This document shows, piece after piece, positions 27,232 to 36,176 of a stretch of DNA of 60,245 nucleotides (positions are counted from its first letter, which is position 1; each line of letters starts with the position of its first letter). Under the pieces are notes generated by a model that was not told the DNA's origin, made no database searches, and saw nothing but the letters and a program-made list of their open reading frames with translations. The DNA lies in assembly GCA_903789665.1 (NCBI GenBank), contig CAIFEX010000022.1, positions 1 through 60,245 on the forward strand, written 5' to 3'. The position numbers and the translations under genes are program-made. The DNA comes from an uncultured Clostridium sp. (GTDB lineage: Bacteria > Bacillota > Clostridia > Clostridiales > Clostridiaceae).

Positions 27232-28134
27232 TTATGAGATTATATGATCTACCTCTTCCATCAGTTCCTTAATTGCATTGGTTTGCTTTTCATCTGCCTG
27301 AAGAAAAGGAGTTTTACAGTAGTCTTTAATATCTAAACCTTTAAACATCATTGCTTTCTTTAGAATAGGAATAAAACACTGGCTTATCTCATATAATTCT
27401 GACATTTTATCAACACAATTTTGAATTTCAGCTATTTTAGCGATATTTTTATTATTAACCGATTTCACCCAATTTACAAAAATCTCTGGATAAAGATTTG
27501 AAAGTGCACTAATGCAACCGCTTCCACCTACAAGAATATTATGGACAAAATTTTCATCAAATCCTGAAAATACCTCAAATCCAGGAAATTCATTCTGTAC
27601 GGTTTTGATCAGCTTTCTAGTATGTCCCATTTCTGATACCGTATCTTTATATCCAACAATATTGCTATGTTTTCTCAACAAATTAAGTGTAAATTCTGGT
27701 GATAGATCATATCCTGTTCTGTCAGGAAAATTATATAAATAAATATTACCCTTTACAGCCTTTGCGATTTCTCCATAGTAAAAATCCAAATTTGCATCCG
27801 TTAAGCCAAAATAATACGGACTAACAACAATAACAGCATCTGCTCCAACACCAATAGCATAATTGGAAAGTTCAATTGTATCTTCTATTGTCATACAGCC
27901 TGTACCAATAATAGTCTTTGTTCTCTTATTTACATAGGGAACAACAAGATCAATCAATTCTTTCCTCTGTTCAATAGACATTGCATAGAATTCACCTGTA
28001 CTGCCCATAACAACTAAACCATCTATACCTGAGTCAATAAGATAGTCATAAACATTTTTATTTGCCTGGACATCTAAATTTCCCTCAGCATCAAATGCAG
28101 TAATTACAGGAGTTATAAATTTAGCTTTTTTCAC
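27232..28134 (-). CDS. DapA-family 2-keto-3-deoxy sugar-acid aldolase (YagE/YjhH-like)
   Basis: A 300-residue class I aldolase of the DapA/NAL family. It shows VMGSTGEFYAMS, the substrate motif YLYNFPDRTGYDLSPE, the Schiff-base lysine in IVGYKDTVSEMGH and FSGFDENF. The layout is closer to YagE/YjhH (2-dehydro-3-deoxy-D-pentonate aldolase, 302 residues) than to dihydrodipicolinate synthase. It would split the dehydrated sugar acid to pyruvate and an aldehyde (glycolaldehyde for a pentonate). It is the first gene of the island operon, with start GTG and AAAGGAGAG upstream. Confidence 0.87.
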   Translation of the reverse strand: MKKAKFITPVITAFDAEGNLDVQANKNVYDYLIDSGIDGLVVMGSTGEFYAMSIEQRKELIDLVVPYVNKRTKTIIGTGCMTIEDTIELSNYAIGVGADAVIVVSPYYFGLTDANLDFYYGEIAKAVKGNIYLYNFPDRTGYDLSPEFTLNLLRKHSNIVGYKDTVSEMGHTRKLIKTVQNEFPGFEVFSGFDENFVHNILVGGSGCISALSNLYPEIFVNWVKSVNNKNIAKIAEIQNCVDKMSELYEISQCFIPILKKAMMFKGLDIKDYCKTPFLQADEKQTNAIKELMEEVDHIIS

Positions 28135-28528
28135 GTGTTATCTCTCCTTTAATAAAAATCAGATCAAATTGAAACTCATTTTTTAATTATAAGCAATTGC
28201 TTGTTTCGTATATACAAAATATATTTGTTTATACAAACCTTATAATTAATAATATCATATTTTTTTATCATGTCAAGATAACAAATAAACATTTCATAAA
28301 AAAGATATAGCTCTAATCCAGTAATTAAAAATATATGTGGAAAAATAAAATTTGGAATATATATAGTCAGAAATGACTAAACTGTATGATATTATTAGAA
28401 TACAGAATTTATTTGAATAATAGAGTAGCATAAAAATATCTCCAACAAAACAAACATAGTCAGAGATACAAAACATTTTATTTTAAATTATTTTATGGTA
28501 ATTTTACACTTTACTATAATTTTCAATT
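28135..28528. other. Intergenic region: operon promoter side and right junction
   Basis: About 394 AT-rich bases, without a gene, between the island operon and pdxT. The left half carries the operon promoter and the two operators. The right half (28285-28510) shows no clear gene or hairpin and ends in the 48-bp repeat. Confidence 0.6.
28204..28276 (-). promoter_or_regulatory. Promoter of the sugar-acid operon with two IclR-type operators
   Basis: On the minus strand there is -35 TTGACA (28271-28276), a 16-bp spacer and -10 TATTAT (28249-28254). Just past it are two related palindromes, TTTGTTTATACAAA (28224-28237) and TTTCGTATATACAAAA (28204-28219), 20 bp apart centre to centre. They are good candidates for sites of the IclR regulator of the island. 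The promoter and palindromes are seen; the IclR assignment is inference. Confidence 0.65.
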
Positions 28529-28560
28529 TTATTTTTCACAAATACCAATAAAATATTTAT
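28513..28560. repeat. 48-bp direct repeat, right copy (authentic pdxT 3' end)
   Basis: Exact copy of 19844-19891. Here it includes the last ten codons and stop of pdxT (28529-28560) and 16 bases of its downstream sequence. It marks the right edge of the inserted segment. Confidence 0.85.
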
Positions 28561-29098
28561 GAAATTGAAAATTATCTGTCAGCTCCGGGTGAAATGAAGT
28601 GGCCAGCATATTTTTCTGCCTTACAGCTACAATGTTGTCGTCAACCCTGCACAACACATTTACATCACTGCCTATTTCAGTTATATAGGGAGCCCTGATA
28701 AAAACCAAAGGTATTTTTTCACTGCAAATTCCATCTATCTTTTTATAGGTCAAGAAGCTGTTAATCTGGCTTCCATAGGCATTTCTTTTTACAGTTATAT
28801 CCATCATCTGCATATGGGCTTTTTCATCATTTTCAATATTTTTTGCAAGGAGTATCATACCTGCACAGGTTCCCCACACAGGGAGGCCGTTTGTTATTTT
28901 TTCCTTGAGTTTGTAAAAAATACTCGTTTTCCTCAATAATTTACCAATGGTTGTACTTTCTCCCCCCGGAAGGATGATCCCCTGAAGATCATCCAGTTCT
29001 TCGGGCCTTTTTACCTCGACTGTTTCACAGTGGAGAGCTTTTAAATGATGAATATGCTCTGCTACTCCACCTTGAAGTGCAAGTACTCCTATTTTCAT
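28529..29098 (-). CDS. pdxT: PLP synthase glutaminase subunit
   Basis: A 189-residue glutamine amidotransferase. It has [13 protein letters not shown], the catalytic cysteine in [11 protein letters not shown], and the His/Glu pair in SFHPELTD. With PdxS it makes pyridoxal phosphate from ribose 5-phosphate, glyceraldehyde 3-phosphate and ammonia. A longer frame opens ten codons upstream inside pdxS, but ATG 29098, one base after the pdxS stop, gives the normal [11 protein letters not shown] start and has GAGG before it. Its last codons lie in the 48-bp direct repeat. Confidence 0.96.
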   Translation of the reverse strand: MKIGVLALQGGVAEHIHHLKALHCETVEVKRPEELDDLQGIILPGGESTTIGKLLRKTSIFYKLKEKITNGLPVWGTCAGMILLAKNIENDEKAHMQMMDITVKRNAYGSQINSFLTYKKIDGICSEKIPLVFIRAPYITEIGSDVNVLCRVDDNIVAVRQKNMLATSFHPELTDNFQFHKYFIGICEK

Positions 29099-29099
29099 T

Positions 29100-29969
29100 T
29101 TACCAGCCTCTTTCTTCAAATTTTTCATTCAGCTCACTGCAGTTTATACCTACCATAGGTTCTCCAAGATCCTCCGACACTTCGGCAATGCATTTGGGAT
29201 CGTCATAATTTGTAGTTGCCATAACTATTGCCTTGGCTCTCTTTTCCGGGTTTTCGGATTTGAATATTCCCGAGCCCACAAAGACTCCCTCAGCTCCCAG
29301 CTTCATCATAAGTGCTGCATCAGCAGGTGTAGCTATTCCACCTGCAGCAAAATTAACTACAGGGAGCTTCCCATTTTCATGGACAAATTTCACCAAATCA
29401 AAAGGTGCCCCAAATTCCTTGGCCAGAGTCATCAATTCCTCCCTTGATGAACTTTTAACTTTTCCTATATCATCCATTATGCTTCTCATATGGGTAACAG
29501 CTTGAACTACATCTCCAGTGCCCGCTTCCCCCTTAGTTCTTATCATGGCTGCACCTTCACCAATCCTTCTCAAAGCTTCCCCCAAATTTCTTGCACCACA
29601 TACAAAAGGAACGTCAAATCTCTTTTTGTCTATATGATATTTATTGTCTGCAGGAGTCAGGACTTCACTTTCATCTATAAAATCAATTCCTATAACCTGC
29701 AGTATTTCAGCCTCGACGAAATGTCCTATTCTGACCTTGGCCATAACCGGAATAGACACGGATGCCTTTATTTTCTTTATCATTTTAGGATCGGACATTC
29801 TTGCAACCCCGCCCTCTTTCCTTATATCTGCAGGTACTTTTTCAAGTGCCATAACTGCACATGCTCCCGATTTTTCAGCAATCACAGCTTGTTCAGCATT
29901 TACCACATCCATAATTACTCCGCCTTTGAGCATCTGGGCCAAATTTTTATTCAACTCATACTTTGCCAT
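29100..29969 (-). CDS. pdxS: PLP synthase synthase subunit
   Basis: A 289-residue PdxS. It shows [14 protein letters not shown], the lysine in VMAKVRIGH that binds ribose 5-phosphate, and [18 protein letters not shown] and [10 protein letters not shown] phosphate loops. It forms a dodecamer and makes pyridoxal phosphate using ammonia from PdxT. The frame opens six codons earlier at a GTG, but ATG 29969 ([12 protein letters not shown]) follows GAGGAG at the right distance. The pair pdxS-pdxT is one transcript. Confidence 0.97.
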   Translation of the reverse strand: MAKYELNKNLAQMLKGGVIMDVVNAEQAVIAEKSGACAVMALEKVPADIRKEGGVARMSDPKMIKKIKASVSIPVMAKVRIGHFVEAEILQVIGIDFIDESEVLTPADNKYHIDKKRFDVPFVCGARNLGEALRRIGEGAAMIRTKGEAGTGDVVQAVTHMRSIMDDIGKVKSSSREELMTLAKEFGAPFDLVKFVHENGKLPVVNFAAGGIATPADAALMMKLGAEGVFVGSGIFKSENPEKRAKAIVMATTNYDDPKCIAEVSEDLGEPMVGINCSELNEKFEERGW

Positions 29970-30237
29970 AAATATACAACTCCTCACTTATTTTTTAGGA
30001 TCATTATAATATACAGGCTATATAATTCAAATGTACCCATACAATTTTTCCTATGAAAATATATAGAATTAAATACATATTTTATTATTTTTATACTGCT
30101 TCTAGACATTGACAATATTAAAAATAAGCCACCGCTTTACCATATTATTTTGACTAAAAAATCTAAAAACATCAGTAAAGGATGACTTAATTATGACTAT
30201 GCCAACACTGGCAAATTTAAGCTAAAATGTTATTATA

Positions 30238-31734
30238 TTATTTCCAGACATTTTCATATTTATATCCAGTAAGATTTTCGACAACTTTTCTTGTTTCCGG
30301 ATCAACGTCCATTTTTGAACCATTGTTCTTCAAACGATCAACTTCTTTTAATAATACAAGATGCGTTTGTTTATTAAGTTTGAATGTAAAAGCTATTATT
30401 ATGGAAATTAAAAGCATTGCAGTACACCCAATAACAAGTATATATGCAATTGCATGCATTACCTGCGGCGGCTGAACCGCATTTCCCTTAACGAATCCGG
30501 AAGATTGAAGTATAGTTCCTACAGCAAATGTGGCTATACCTACGGTACTTTTTCTTGTAAAAGTCATGACTGCTGCAAAAAGCCCTTCTCGTCTCTGCTT
30601 TGTAACTATTTCATCTACATCCGGTATAAAAGGGAATACATTCCAGGGAGTAAATTCAAGCAAAGCTCTTCCCATCTGATAGACGGCAGCAATTAAAAAT
30701 AAAATAGAAGTTTTTGATCCTGCTTGATATGCATACATTCCATAAAATCCAAATAAACACGCAATCATAGTTGAATACGATATTTTATATAAATTTGCAG
30801 GTCCAATTTTTATCATTAAAAATCCACCCAATATAGTTATAGGTATACCTACAATACTAAGAGACAGTAAATTAGCGCCAAGTGAAGCTGAAATCTTCAA
30901 ATCGTATACACAGAAATATAGGAACACTGTATTGAATGTATCTTTAGCAGTAAATGATAAAAGATATATTAGCAAGTGCTTTCTAAAAACTTTTATTTTT
31001 AAAGTAGACAAATACTCGCCAGCTATTTTAGCAAGTGCTTTCATCGAATGTTTAAACCCTTTATGTTCATTTGAAGCATTTAACATCTCTTTTTTCATAT
31101 CAGGCGTTATTTCTCTTTCCCACGTTACTTTATATGATATAAATATACAAATTGCATATATGATAGCGAAATTCAATCCATTAATAAAATATGCATATGC
31201 ATTATCTTGTCCAAAATGTTCAATTAATCGGCCCGGAACAAATGTGGCTAAAAATGTACCTGTCGCAGAAATAAACATCCTTGACGTAGATATCTTGGTT
31301 CTATCATTATAATTTTTCGTCATCTCAGAAGGTAATGTTTCCCATGGAATCAATACCATAGAAGCAATAATTTCAAACAATAAATAGGTAATTAGATAAA
31401 ACCAATAACTCATTCCCGTTATCCATAACAATATGTAATCTGCCATTAAAGGTGAGCCTATCAGCAGGAAAAAACGGCGTCTTCCAAACTTCTTTCCCAA
31501 CTTATATTTATAGAAAGTGTCTGTTACACCTCCCATAACCAAACTTGCAATCGCATCTACAATACGTGCAATGGCTATAATAGAAGCTCCCTGCATGGGA
31601 GATAATCCTGCGAAATTTGTATAAAAAAACAATAAAAATGTACCGATAATGGTAAAAGCACTACTACCCATTATATCGGTAAGTCCATATCCGATTCCCA
31701 CAGGTATAGTAACTTTTTTATCCTTTCTTGACAT
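30238..31734 (-). CDS. GPH-family (glycoside-pentoside-hexuronide) cation symporter
   Basis: A 498-residue transporter with 12 hydrophobic segments. It has the GPH start PVGIGYGLTDIMGSSAF, IARIVDAIASLVMGGVTDTF and KFGRRRFFLLIGSP. ATG 31734 follows AGAGGAATATCT; an in-frame start 22 codons earlier lacks a site. It lies at the end of the glucuronate operon and would bring in the uronic acid or uronide. It is 205 bases after uxuA, with a long inverted repeat between, so its expression may differ from that of the rest. Confidence 0.9.
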   Translation of the reverse strand: MSRKDKKVTIPVGIGYGLTDIMGSSAFTIIGTFLLFFYTNFAGLSPMQGASIIAIARIVDAIASLVMGGVTDTFYKYKLGKKFGRRRFFLLIGSPLMADYILLWITGMSYWFYLITYLLFEIIASMVLIPWETLPSEMTKNYNDRTKISTSRMFISATGTFLATFVPGRLIEHFGQDNAYAYFINGLNFAIIYAICIFISYKVTWEREITPDMKKEMLNASNEHKGFKHSMKALAKIAGEYLSTLKIKVFRKHLLIYLLSFTAKDTFNTVFLYFCVYDLKISASLGANLLSLSIVGIPITILGGFLMIKIGPANLYKISYSTMIACLFGFYGMYAYQAGSKTSILFLIAAVYQMGRALLEFTPWNVFPFIPDVDEIVTKQRREGLFAAVMTFTRKSTVGIATFAVGTILQSSGFVKGNAVQPPQVMHAIAYILVIGCTAMLLISIIIAFTFKLNKQTHLVLLKEVDRLKNNGSKMDVDPETRKVVENLTGYKYENVWK

Positions 31735-31861
31735 ATAGATATTCCTCTTTTCCCAATTTATAAGCTTTTTATTTATTTTTAAATTTAAAATAATTTTCAC
31801 TATTCAATCATTGCTATTCAAATTAATCTGTGCTAAATTAAAGTTGTAGATAATTTCTTAT

Positions 31862-31935
31862 TAGACATTTTCACATAATTGATCATATAAAATTTCCACT
31901 ATTCAATATGATCAACTATGTATAAAAAATGTCTA
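31862..31935. promoter_or_regulatory. Long inverted repeat between uxuA and the GPH transporter
   Basis: TAGACATTTT (31862-31871) pairs with AAAAATGTCTA (31925-31935), and ATAATTGATCATAT (from 31875) pairs with ATATGATCAACTAT (from 31906). The two blocks form one long hairpin, 5 bases after the uxuA stop. There is no run of T after it on the minus strand. It could slow transcription, be an RNA-processing site, or hold operators. Confidence 0.6.
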
Positions 31936-31939
31936 TTTT

Positions 31940-33022
31940 TTATCGATTTCTATTGTTCATCTTTGTAATAGCTTCCCAGAGTCCATTTAAATATGCTGCT
32001 CCGAGAGCTCTGTCATACAGACCATATCCGGGTCTTGCTTTTTCACCCCAGATCATTCTTCCATGGTCAGGTCTTATATATCCATCAAATCCCACATCAT
32101 AAAACGCCTTCATTATTTCAAACATGTCAAAACTTCCATCACTGGAAAGATGAGAAACTTCATGAAAATGCTTCTCTGATAATATTTTTATATTTCTTAC
32201 ATGTGCAAAATGTATTCTTTTTTTAGCACCAAAATATCTTATAAGTTCAGGTATATTGTTTTTAGTACTGGATCCCAGCGATCCGCTGCAAAGGGTAATA
32301 CCGTTGTACGGACTGTCCACAAGTCCTATTATTCTGTCCAGATTTTCCTTTGAATGTACTATTCTTGGAAGTCCAAATACATTCCATGCAGGATCATCAG
32401 GGTGAACGGCCATTTTTACATCATATTTTTCACATGTAGGTATTATAGCTTCAAGAAAATATTTATAATTTTTGAATAATTTTTCTTCATCCATTCCATC
32501 ATACAACTTTAAAACATTCTTTAATTCTTTAAGTCTGTCAGGTTCCCATCCCGGCAGCAAAAATCCATTTGAATTTTTTTCAGTATTCTCCACAAGTTTT
32601 ACGGGATCCATCCCTTTTAATTTGTCATCGTCATAATACATGACTTCAGAACCATCAGGAAGCTTGTACGCAAGATCTGTCCTGAGCCAGTCAAACACAG
32701 GCATAAAATTATAACATATTACCCTTACTCCGGACTTCCCTAAATTCTTTATCGTCTCCTTATAGTTCTCTATATATTTATCTCTCGATGGCAGCCCAAG
32801 TTTGATATCCTCATGCACATTGACGCTTTCAATAACCTCAAGCTGCAGCCCATGGCTTTCTATATTGTTTTTGTACTCAAGTATCCTCTCCATGGGCCAT
32901 ACTTCTCCTGCCGGAATATCAGGCAAAAATCCCGCGATCCCCCTAACTCCGGGTATTTGACGTATCTGATCCAGCGTAACACTGTCATCATTTTCACCAA
33001 ACCACCTAAATATCATATTCAT
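31940..33022 (-). CDS. uxuA: Mannonate dehydratase
   Basis: A 360-residue UxuA, with the family start FRWFGENDDSVTLDQIRQIPG and FLPDIPAGEVW. Metal-site residues lie in MAVHPDDPAWNVFG, TLCSGSLGS, FAHVRN and GYIRPDHGRMIWGE. It dehydrates D-mannonate to 2-keto-3-deoxygluconate. ATG 33022 (MNMIFRW) was chosen because AAAGGA precedes it; the longer frame starts six codons earlier with no site. It follows uxuB by 37 bases. Confidence 0.96.
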   Translation of the reverse strand: MNMIFRWFGENDDSVTLDQIRQIPGVRGIAGFLPDIPAGEVWPMERILEYKNNIESHGLQLEVIESVNVHEDIKLGLPSRDKYIENYKETIKNLGKSGVRVICYNFMPVFDWLRTDLAYKLPDGSEVMYYDDDKLKGMDPVKLVENTEKNSNGFLLPGWEPDRLKELKNVLKLYDGMDEEKLFKNYKYFLEAIIPTCEKYDVKMAVHPDDPAWNVFGLPRIVHSKENLDRIIGLVDSPYNGITLCSGSLGSSTKNNIPELIRYFGAKKRIHFAHVRNIKILSEKHFHEVSHLSSDGSFDMFEIMKAFYDVGFDGYIRPDHGRMIWGEKARPGYGLYDRALGAAYLNGLWEAITKMNNRNR

Positions 33023-33059
33023 AAAAAACATTCCTTTCAAAATGAATTAATTTAAACAG

Positions 33060-34673
33060 TCATTCAAGATATTTTTTAAGTGTATTCCTAACTGCATCTT
33101 TTCCTTCAATCATTTCTTCAAAGTATTTCTCGATTTTTTCTCCAAGACCGAGTTTGCACAAGTCAATTCCAAATATATCTTTATTTGAAAGTATCGGCTT
33201 CAGAGTACCCTTCTTGTACTTTCCTCCCAATTCAACATCTCTCAAATATCCCTGCAGCATTCCAATAAGAGGATCAGAACTCACTTCAAATTTCTCTCCC
33301 TTGTCATTTATTCCAAGTAAATACCTGCACCAACCTGCAATGACAAGCGGTATATATTTCAGAGATTTCACATCGAGATTACTGTTTTCAGCATATGCTT
33401 TAATTGTTTCTCCAAATCTTATTCCAACTTTTTGGGATGTATCTGTCGCTATTCTCTGTGGTGTATCAGGTATATATGGATTTGGAAGTCTTGTTTCCAT
33501 AACTTCCTTTATAAAATCCTGCGGTTTTATTATTTCGGGATCTGACACAACTGGAAGTCCCTCTTTATATCCAACTTTATTTATAAGTTTTACTATTTCC
33601 CTATCCTTCATTTCATCTGCAATTAAAGTATATCCAAGCAAACAGCCAAATACCGCCATTGATGTATGCAGTGGATTAAGACACGTACATACCTTCATTC
33701 TCTCAACTTTTTCCACAGTTTCCCTGTCTGTAAAATACACCCCTGACTTTTCAAGCCTGGGCCTTCCATTTGGAAAATCATCTTCTATGACAAGATACTG
33801 CGGTCCCTCTGTATTTACAAAAGGTGCTATATACGTGTTTTTCCCAGTTATAATGGGTTCCATTCCATTAATTCCAAGCTTCTCTAGCTTTTCTTCTACT
33901 GATTTGGACGGTCTTGGTGTTATTTTATCTATCATAGTCCAGGGAAATGTAACTTTGCTCCTGTCGTCTATATAGTTCAAGAATTCTTTTTTAACAGATC
34001 CATTTTCAAACCATTTATACGCAATTGTTTTTACTGCATTATAAAGTTTCTCGCCATTGTGTGAACAATTATCCATGCTCACCATCGCAATTGGCAAACT
34101 TCCCGCCTTGAATCTCGTATAAAGCAGTGACGAAACCTTTGACATAACATTATTTGGTGCAGATGGACCCCCTTTTATATCTTTTTGAACTTCATCTGCA
34201 AAATTCCCCGACAGGCCCTTCAAGTTGTATCCCTTTTCAGTTATTGTAAAACTGGCCATCTGAAGTGAAGGCTCTGAAAATATCTGATTTAACCTTCCCC
34301 AGTTTTCCTCTTTGCCGCTGTCTCCGATTACACTCTCTCCCACACTTGCAATTACAGTATTATCGAGACTTCCATCCGGATTCATGATGACTTGAATACT
34401 CAAATTGTCATGAGGCTTATAGATTTCATCTATGATTTCATAATCATATGTCTCAACTGCAGTTATTCCTGATTTTTCCCCACCTTCATCAAGAAGTTTC
34501 TGCTGAAGTGCTGCTATAAATCCCCTGAATATATTTCCTGAACCAAAATGTACCCACACTGGATTCTCCATGGTGTTTTCGCACATTTTTTGATAATCAA
34601 ACTGAGGAAGTTTGATCTTGGCGCTTTCCCATTCAGACTTCTTTTTTATGTTTTCTTTATCTAAGATTAGCAT
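33060..34673 (-). CDS. uxuB: Fructuronate reductase (mannitol dehydrogenase family)
   Basis: A 537-residue long-chain dehydrogenase. WVHFGSGNIFRGFIAALQQ is the nucleotide-binding region and VSMDNCSHNGEKL is the family signature block. The C-terminal domain carries CLNPLHTSMAVFGCLLG, the active-site region of polyol dehydrogenases. In the operon with uxaC and uxuA it reduces fructuronate to mannonate with NADH. AGGAGG precedes the ATG. Confidence 0.92.
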   Translation of the reverse strand: MLILDKENIKKKSEWESAKIKLPQFDYQKMCENTMENPVWVHFGSGNIFRGFIAALQQKLLDEGGEKSGITAVETYDYEIIDEIYKPHDNLSIQVIMNPDGSLDNTVIASVGESVIGDSGKEENWGRLNQIFSEPSLQMASFTITEKGYNLKGLSGNFADEVQKDIKGGPSAPNNVMSKVSSLLYTRFKAGSLPIAMVSMDNCSHNGEKLYNAVKTIAYKWFENGSVKKEFLNYIDDRSKVTFPWTMIDKITPRPSKSVEEKLEKLGINGMEPIITGKNTYIAPFVNTEGPQYLVIEDDFPNGRPRLEKSGVYFTDRETVEKVERMKVCTCLNPLHTSMAVFGCLLGYTLIADEMKDREIVKLINKVGYKEGLPVVSDPEIIKPQDFIKEVMETRLPNPYIPDTPQRIATDTSQKVGIRFGETIKAYAENSNLDVKSLKYIPLVIAGWCRYLLGINDKGEKFEVSSDPLIGMLQGYLRDVELGGKYKKGTLKPILSNKDIFGIDLCKLGLGEKIEKYFEEMIEGKDAVRNTLKKYLE

Positions 34674-34742
34674 TTGTTACCTCCTGCCTCCTTATAATTT
34701 CTTTTTATATAATAATTACAGATAATTTAAAAATACACTCTC

Positions 34743-36137
34743 CTAAATCTCAAAATAATTTCTGGCATTATTAAAACTTATATCTTGAACCACCCTGCCT
34801 AAATAATTCATATCACATGGTACCTCGCCATTTTCAACCCATTTGCCTATTAAATTACAAACTATTCTTCTAAAATATTCGTGCCTTGCATAAGAAAGAA
34901 AACTTCTGGAATCCGTTGCCATTCCTATAAACCTAGTAAGTAACCCGCAATTGGAAAGTGCCTTCATCTGTTCTTCCATGCCATCTTTATTATCATTAAA
35001 CCACCATGCAGGTCCAAATTGTATTTTTCCAGGTATTAAGCCTTGAAAATTACCAAGCATACTTGATATAACGTAGTTATAACTTGGATTTAAGGTATAC
35101 AGAACCGTTTTGGGAAGCACATTGTCCCTTTCTAAAGAATCCAGCAGCCCAGCTAATTTTTCGGCAATCCTGCAATCATTCATGGAATCAAAACCTGTAT
35201 TGGGTCCTAATTCATTAAATTTATTTGTATTATTATTTCTCATTGCACCTATATGGAACTGCATTGACCAATTAAATTTGAAATACATCTCTCCCAGTGA
35301 ACGCAGGGTATATGTTTTATATTTTTCTTCCTCGGCTCTATTTAATTTTTTAAAATTCAAACGTTTTCCAAATATTTCAGATACTTCCTTTTTAGATGTT
35401 TCCATATATGGAACGTAAGTAAGTGAATGATCTGAAATCTTACATCCGGATTCATTAAAAAATTCTATTCTGGAATTCAACGCCTGTAAAAAATCATCAT
35501 AGTTTTGTATATTTATATTACTTGCTTTTTCAAGTTTTCCTATCCAGTCAACGAAATCACCATTTCTTATTTCAAGTGCCTTATCGGGCCTAAATCCGGG
35601 TACGATCTTTACATCAAAGCCTTCATTTTTGATTTTCCTGTGATACTCAAGTGTATCTGCCGGATCATCCGTCGTGCAGACAACTTTCACATTGGATTTT
35701 TTCATAAGACTTCTCGCTGAAAATCCCAAATTTTTGATAATAGAATTTGCTTCATTCCAGATATTTTCCGCAGTGTTTTCATCTAAAGTTTCATGAATAT
35801 TAAAATACCTTTGCAGCTCCAAATGTGTCCAGACATAGAGGGGATTGCCTATAAGTTTGGGAACTGTCCTTGACCAGGCAAGAAACTTCTCATAATCGCT
35901 GGCATTTCCTGTAATATATTTTTCATCCACTCCATTGCCTCTCATGGCTCTCCATTTATAATGATCACCGTAAAGCCAAATTTCAGTTATATTACTGTAA
36001 TTTTTATCTTCATAAATTTCCCTCGGATCAAGATGGCAATGGAAATCATAGATAGGCATTTTTTCAGCATAGTCGTGATAAAGTTTTACAGCAGTCCCAT
36101 TTGAGAGATCAAAATTTTCATCTAAAAATTTTTTCAT
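34743..36137 (-). CDS. uxaC: Uronate isomerase
   Basis: A 464-residue glucuronate isomerase. The metal-binding start is IYDFHCHLDPREIYED, followed by EIWLYGDHYKWRAMRGNG, CTTDDPADTLEYH, FHIGAMRNNN and GMATDSRSFLSYARHEYFRR. It converts glucuronate to fructuronate (or galacturonate to tagaturonate), the first step of the pathway encoded here. With UxuA and UxuB next in line, the glucuronate branch is the one served. Confidence 0.97.
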   Translation of the reverse strand: MKKFLDENFDLSNGTAVKLYHDYAEKMPIYDFHCHLDPREIYEDKNYSNITEIWLYGDHYKWRAMRGNGVDEKYITGNASDYEKFLAWSRTVPKLIGNPLYVWTHLELQRYFNIHETLDENTAENIWNEANSIIKNLGFSARSLMKKSNVKVVCTTDDPADTLEYHRKIKNEGFDVKIVPGFRPDKALEIRNGDFVDWIGKLEKASNINIQNYDDFLQALNSRIEFFNESGCKISDHSLTYVPYMETSKKEVSEIFGKRLNFKKLNRAEEEKYKTYTLRSLGEMYFKFNWSMQFHIGAMRNNNTNKFNELGPNTGFDSMNDCRIAEKLAGLLDSLERDNVLPKTVLYTLNPSYNYVISSMLGNFQGLIPGKIQFGPAWWFNDNKDGMEEQMKALSNCGLLTRFIGMATDSRSFLSYARHEYFRRIVCNLIGKWVENGEVPCDMNYLGRVVQDISFNNARNYFEI

Positions 36138-36176
36138 AATATTCCACCTTTCTAACCTAAAATAAAGTTTATTTTC

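Larger units (their letters stand above)
19892..28512. mobile_element. Putative genomic island with sugar-acid catabolic genes, inserted at pdxT
   Basis: The segment between the two 48-bp direct repeats carries one regulator and one catabolic operon, all on the minus strand: IclR, LarA-like protein, MFS transporter, UxaA C-part, UxaA N-part, IlvD-like dehydratase and DapA-like aldolase. Removing one repeat copy and the interior would join pdxS-pdxT directly to the marR promoter, which looks like the ancestral order. No integrase or transposase is present between the repeats. It may therefore be a decayed or trans-mobilised island, or the result of recombination between repeats (inference). 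Confidence 0.6.
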
